DNA of 64,000 nt from positions 256,064 through 320,063 of the forward strand of contig CAMVID010000001.1 in assembly GCA_947167445.1 (NCBI GenBank), written 5' to 3'. Shown here in pieces: positions 60,865-64,000 of this stretch. Each line of letters starts with the position of its first letter. The first letter of the stretch is position 1. The position numbers were made by a program, and so were the translations under genes. This DNA comes from G11 sp947167445 (lineage in GTDB: Bacteria > Bacillota > Clostridia > Lachnospirales > Lachnospiraceae). The notes under the pieces were generated by a model that made no database searches, had not been told where the DNA came from, and worked only from the letters and a program-made list of their open reading frames with translations.

Positions 60865-61626
60865 CTATAAGTCCGCCTTAAACTGTTCCCAGGCGTCTTC
60901 ATGTTCCACATAGTAGAGGGGGCACATTTTACCTGTAACATCATAATGCCTTATTACGTCATCTGCCTCCAGATCAAATCTTTCCATAAGCCAGTCTACA
61001 AGCTTAACAAGAGAATCATAGGCCTCGTCGCTAAACTCACCGGTCGTATCTTCATGACATACCTCTATGGAAATTGTATCATGATTTCTGTGATTGCTGG
61101 CAGCCGAATACTCATCCAGGGGCAGACACATAATAACATGACCATCGATTCCCACAACGAAGTGAGAACTTACATTGGAATCCGGCTGATTATAAAAGTT
61201 TCTGTTCTGCTCTGCAGTTGTGCCGGGGTTTCCCACGTAGTGAATAACTATATTGTTAACTCCATCAAGCTTTAATCCCGAACGGGAAGGGTTGCCCTCA
61301 TCTATATAATTCACAACAATCCATTCCGGAATTTCTGTGCTTTTCTGAGAGGATTCGATTTTGTCTGCCGTAGTATTTGCAGCGGGTACAGCCGCATCGT
61401 AAAGTGTTATTTCTCTCTTATCTACAGTCTTCGAAGGTCCAAACAACTTGACCGCCAAAAACACTACTCCTGCCAGTATAAGAATTTCAAATGTAAGTAG
61501 CCTTATTCTTCGGCGAATTCTTCTTTTCCTTCTGGCTACCTTTTGTCTTATTATATATTCTCTTCTGCGTCGTACATATTCCTCATAATCTTCATAACTC
61601 TCAAAGTCTTCACGGTTTCTACCCAT
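60865..61626 (-). CDS. membrane-anchored N-acetylmuramoyl-L-alanine amidase (Amidase_2)
   Basis: The start at MGRNREDFESYED is chosen because the -10 promoter box lies upstream of it, inside the longer open frame. The 253-residue protein has a basic cytoplasmic part (RRREYIIRQKVARRKRRIRRR region), one membrane helix (LLTFEILILAGVVFLAVKLF) and a C-terminal zinc amidase domain. The domain has the metal ligands H in IVIHYVGNPG, H in IRHYDVTGKMCP and the SNHRNHDTISIEVCHE strand. It would cut the amide between MurNAc and the stem peptide. Confidence 0.88.
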   Translation of the reverse strand: MGRNREDFESYEDYEEYVRRRREYIIRQKVARRKRRIRRRIRLLTFEILILAGVVFLAVKLFGPSKTVDKREITLYDAAVPAANTTADKIESSQKSTEIPEWIVVNYIDEGNPSRSGLKLDGVNNIVIHYVGNPGTTAEQNRNFYNQPDSNVSSHFVVGIDGHVIMCLPLDEYSAASNHRNHDTISIEVCHEDTTGEFSDEAYDSLVKLVDWLMERFDLEADDVIRHYDVTGKMCPLYYVEHEDAWEQFKADL

Positions 61627-61701
61627 TTCGCCTATTTTTCTCCCCTGGCTAATATATGCTGAACAGTGGCCGTACACGGCCTTTCCAACTGAACAAGCTG
61701 T

Positions 61702-61707
61702 ATTATA
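61702..61707 (-). promoter_or_regulatory. -10 box of the amidase gene
   Basis: TATAAT on the minus strand, about 75 bases before the amidase start. The -35 is poor (TATTTT at 16 bases). Confidence 0.4.
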
Positions 61708-61768
61708 TAGGAGTAAATCGTTAAAAATATATATCAAAATTATTAATATTTTTTGAAGTTTACTATTG

Positions 61769-61777
61769 TGTTATAAT
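61769..61777 (+). promoter_or_regulatory. extended -10 promoter of the GNAT gene
   Basis: TGTTATAAT is an extended -10; the start codon lies 30 bases downstream of it with a GGAGG site between. Confidence 0.5.
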
Positions 61778-61807
61778 TGTCTAGAAATTCAAATTGTGGA
61801 GGGAATT

Positions 61808-62980
61808 ATGGACATTTACAAAGGAATTGCTGAGGGCAAGTGTGATAATGAAACACTTGTGGATTTTTTGAATTACGTGTTCGGAATGAACGGTGACAGA
61901 ACAAGCTTCTATAAGCTTTTGCCTAAGCTTTACAAGCCTGAATACCATCCGGAACGCTACAATTTCATCACCACCGAAGACGGCCGCTTGCGCGCCGCAG
62001 TGGGTGCTTATCCGTTTTCAATAAGTGTAAAAGGGACAGTTTTAAAAGGAATCGGTATCGGAAATGTAGCTGTTCATCCCATGCATCGAGGCAAGGGATA
62101 CATGAAGGACTGCATGAATATGGCCCTTGATGACATGAAGGCAAATGGCGTTGACTTTGCTGCTTTGGGTGGCCGTCGTCAGCGCTACTCCTACTTTGGA
62201 TTCGAGCCTGCAGGAGCCTGCGGATCCTTTAGTCTCTATAAGCACAACCTGGTGCATGTATACGGCTCAATCAACGAAGGAACCGGTTACAAAGCCAAGC
62301 TTCTCACCGAAAAAGATACCAAAGAGATAGATGCAATAAAGGCCTTGTCCCAGAGCAGAGATTACTATCCTCTTCGCGACAACGCCTCATATTTTGATAT
62401 TCTTTCAAGCTGGACTGCCAAGATTTATTCCATCACAGATAAAAAGAATGCTTTCGCAGGATATTTCGTTTACGGCGGCGACGGCGGAAACTCAAATGTC
62501 ATGGAAATTGACTGTGTAAAATCTGAAAATGCTCCTAACGTGCTTCGCGCATGCTTTGAGGCAATCGGCGAAGATCGAATCGGTCTTGATGTTCCACCCT
62601 TTAATGTGCCCTTTTATAATCTTCTTTCAGATATTTCTGAAGGTGTTACAATTTCAAACTCAGAGCATTTCTATGTTCTTAATTACGAAAAGGTTGTAAG
62701 GGCTACCCTGGCTTTAAAAGCAACCTACGCCAAACTTGCAGATGGTGAGTTAAGTATCGAGGTTCAGGGCAAGGCGGGAACAGAAAAGTTCTTAATCAAA
62801 GTCAATAACAATGAAACCTCTGTTGAGCCTTATACCGGTGAATGTGATTTGACCCTGTCCCACAGACAGGCAATGGGCGTCCTCTTCGGACTTTTGGTTC
62901 CCGAGAAGAACCTGCTTCCCGGATTTGCATTAAGCTGGTTCCCGCTTCCCTTAAATACACTGGGCGCAGATAACTGCTAA
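61808..62980 (+). CDS. GNAT-family acetyltransferase (Eis-like)
   Basis: The start is ATG at 61808 with GTGGAGGG upstream (MDIYKGIAEG). The 390-residue protein has the three-part Eis-like layout. An N-terminal GNAT domain has the acetyl-CoA loop VHPMHRGKGYMKDCM near residue 90, followed by a second GNAT-like domain. A C-terminal SCP2-like domain occupies about 295-385. Related enzymes acetylate amines, including aminoglycosides in mycobacteria; the substrate here is unknown. Confidence 0.85.
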   Translation: MDIYKGIAEGKCDNETLVDFLNYVFGMNGDRTSFYKLLPKLYKPEYHPERYNFITTEDGRLRAAVGAYPFSISVKGTVLKGIGIGNVAVHPMHRGKGYMKDCMNMALDDMKANGVDFAALGGRRQRYSYFGFEPAGACGSFSLYKHNLVHVYGSINEGTGYKAKLLTEKDTKEIDAIKALSQSRDYYPLRDNASYFDILSSWTAKIYSITDKKNAFAGYFVYGGDGGNSNVMEIDCVKSENAPNVLRACFEAIGEDRIGLDVPPFNVPFYNLLSDISEGVTISNSEHFYVLNYEKVVRATLALKATYAKLADGELSIEVQGKAGTEKFLIKVNNNETSVEPYTGECDLTLSHRQAMGVLFGLLVPEKNLLPGFALSWFPLPLNTLGADNC

Positions 62981-63013
62981 AAAATCTATACAGTGGAAAA
63001 ATCCGGTAAAAAT

Positions 63014-63044
63014 AAAGTAGTGGCTTGTTAAAAGCCACTACTTT
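63014..63044. terminator. bidirectional terminator after the GNAT gene
   Basis: A 12-base stem (63014-63025 with 63033-63044) has T-rich sequence on both sides. It lies between converging genes; the stop codon of the 80-residue gene falls inside it. Confidence 0.85.
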
Positions 63045-63270
63045 TATATCCGCAGTTTTCTATCTCGGGAGCTTCAATTCCCGATTCATAACTTGCTCTG
63101 AATTCCATATTGATATCTTTTATTTCCTTCTTCCCATCAATATAGTCCTGATACATATCGGCAAGTCCCGCCATACATCCATCACAGGCACCGCTTATAT
63201 TCCCAATAGATTCCGTCACAATGCGCTCCCGCTCCTCACGTGTTGTATCTTTAATCAAAATTGAATTCAT
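63028..63270 (-). CDS. hypothetical 80-residue protein
   Basis: The 80-residue soluble protein is acidic and mostly helical. It contains a CDGC pair in GACDGCMAGLADMYQDYIDG that could bind metal or form a disulphide. An AAGGAG site precedes the ATG. It starts five bases after the stop of the monooxygenase-like gene and is probably cotranscribed. No family is recognised. Confidence 0.7.
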   Translation of the reverse strand: MNSILIKDTTREERERIVTESIGNISGACDGCMAGLADMYQDYIDGKKEIKDINMEFRASYESGIEAPEIENCGYKSSGF

Positions 63271-63275
63271 ACTAT

Positions 63276-63596
63276 CTATCTCCTTATATACTTCTCGTCT
63301 TCTTTATACTCGTCACTTACAAATCTCTCCACCGTCATATGAAGATCATACTTGTCACGAAGTTCTGCCAGCTGCTTCATCATGAGAGAAGCATGATGCG
63401 CATCTATTGCCGCCTGGTCTTTCCACGAATCGATAAGCAGAATCGTTTCCGGATCACCCAAGGGCTGAAAGTATTCATATCTAAGGTTCCCTTCTTCCGC
63501 CCTGATAGCATCCGCTATTCCTGATGCTTCCATCTCTCTGGCAAAAGCCAATGCATCTCCGTTAACTCCCTTATAATATAAATTAACTGTAATCAT
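63276..63596 (-). CDS. antibiotic biosynthesis monooxygenase (ABM)-like protein
   Basis: The start at MITVNLYYKG follows AAGGAGATAGT. The 106-residue ferredoxin-like protein has the ABM pattern, with an N-terminal strand, NLRYEYFQPLGDPETILLIDSW in the middle (written here in parts: NLRYEYFQ, ILLIDSW) and HHASLMMKQL. Members act on quinones or haem or are of unknown function. It heads a two-gene unit with the 80-residue protein. Confidence 0.85.
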   Translation of the reverse strand: MITVNLYYKGVNGDALAFAREMEASGIADAIRAEEGNLRYEYFQPLGDPETILLIDSWKDQAAIDAHHASLMMKQLAELRDKYDLHMTVERFVSDEYKEDEKYIRR

Positions 63597-63647
63597 ACTA
63601 TCTCCTTGACTTCCTCCCTTCACTTTCCAGCTTGTTCGCCTTTATTT

Positions 63648-63814
63648 TACGTGATTAATCTCTATTTTTCCAGTCCACTCACGTAGTTATGACAGCACGA
63701 ACTGGTAATCCTTACGTGACAAATTCTCGTTTTCCTCACTGACTCACGTAGGTGCAAACAAAACAAACTCAAAAACTACGTGTGAAACCGACAAATTCGC
63801 CATCAACTCACGTA
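63648..63814. repeat. array of three TACGTGA/TCACGTA dyads (array 2)
   Basis: Three 38-base units have 7-base arms separated by 24 unrelated bases. Left/right arms start at 63648/63679, 63713/63744 and 63777/63808, always 31 bases apart. Only the third left arm differs (TACGTGT). Units are 65 and 64 bases apart. The array occupies most of the gap 63624-63923, where no gene is visible. Confidence 0.9.
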
Positions 63815-63872
63815 ACGCCAGCTAGCGAGCACATAGAAGCACTCCAAAGCAATCCCCCCGAAAAACATAAGT

Positions 63873-63922
63873 GCTAATGTCGGTCGAGACGAGGCGAAAC
63901 GAGTCAAAACGAGACAATGTCG
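63873..63922. repeat. short direct repeats AATGTCGGTC and iterated ACGAG motifs
   Basis: AATGTCGGTC or its close form occurs twice about 40 bases apart. Between the copies ACGAG recurs (GAGACGAGG, AAACGAGTC, AAACGAGAC) at roughly 10-base steps. It lies between array 2 and the next gene end. Purpose unknown. Confidence 0.5.
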
Positions 63923-63923
63923 G

Positions 63924-64000
63924 TCATGACTCTTGTAATATGGTCGCAATATCACCATCAATACATATACTTCTATCTGCAATTTCCTCTGGGCAGAATG
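63924..64000 (-). CDS. C-terminal end of an unidentified gene (runs off the window)
   Basis: The minus strand is open from base 64000 to a TGA at 63924-63926 and would encode an end reading PEEIADRSICIDGDIATILQES. It has the balanced composition of a protein tail. Only about 25 residues are visible, so neither function nor certainty of coding can be given. Confidence 0.35.
   Translation of the reverse strand, partial: FCPEEIADRSICIDGDIATILQES

Noticed and set aside
63648..63814. CRISPR array or tRNA-like genes
   Set aside because: Only 7-base arms are conserved and they alternate in orientation; no acceptor or T-arm can be folded.

Overview
The window looks like chromosomal DNA of an anaerobic, plant-fibre-degrading Firmicute of the Lachnospiraceae (Butyrivibrio/Pseudobutyrivibrio/Roseburia type). 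The reasons are the plsX-acpP-rnc-smc-ftsY order, Shine-Dalgarno-led genes with several TTG starts, ATP-dependent PEP carboxykinase, a Firmicutes-type 6S RNA, two GH10 xylanases and a GH2 beta-mannosidase. The family is an inference from gene content; no species can be named. Nearly everything is on the minus strand. The plus-strand exceptions are a chemoreceptor, citrate synthase, ApbE and a GNAT acetyltransferase.

Layout. 1-6.7 kb: the 5' part of polA, a zinc-finger anti-sigma-like protein, tRNA-Leu(CAA), ung, hisF, hisH and a large acidic repeat membrane protein. 6.8-14.6 kb: ilvA and the housekeeping run ftsY-smc-rnc-acpP-plsX. 14.6-18.8 kb: a WYL regulator, a 48-residue membrane protein, RNase HI, a membrane-anchored MutS-like ATPase and a LysR regulator. 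18.8-25.4 kb: S-adenosylhomocysteine hydrolase next to an SAH/MTA deaminase, a dipeptide epimerase, a YihY membrane protein, 6S RNA and pckA. 25.5-37.2 kb: a nine-gene operon built on a lid-less Hsp70 and a giant protein with four AAA+ modules of the CbxX/SpoVK type, plus small membrane, TPR-like and secreted proteins. It has a long leader with a promoter and a terminator-like hairpin. 37.4-46.4 kb: Xaa-Pro aminopeptidase, an XRE regulator flanked by palindromic repeats, the AmmeMemoRadiSam system, a chemoreceptor and citrate synthase. 46.4-54 kb: beta-mannosidase, threonine synthase, an AP2-domain protein, and a divergent GH25 lysozyme/ApbE pair whose promoters imply leaderless mRNAs. 54-57.8 kb: a defence-like island with a MazG-like pseudogene, a HEPN protein, a XamI-type restriction-modification pair and an orphan HicB-like protein. 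58-64 kb: a cytoplasmic and a lipoprotein GH10 xylanase, an amidase, a GNAT enzyme, a monooxygenase-like protein and the end of one more gene.

The best candidates for something undescribed are the Hsp70/4xAAA+ operon and two intergenic arrays (60.5-60.7 kb and 63.6-63.8 kb). Each array has three dyads with unrelated sequence but exactly constant internal geometry: 10-base arms at a 26-base offset in one, 7-base arms at a 31-base offset in the other. All calls come from reading the sequence and known family signatures; no database search was run.
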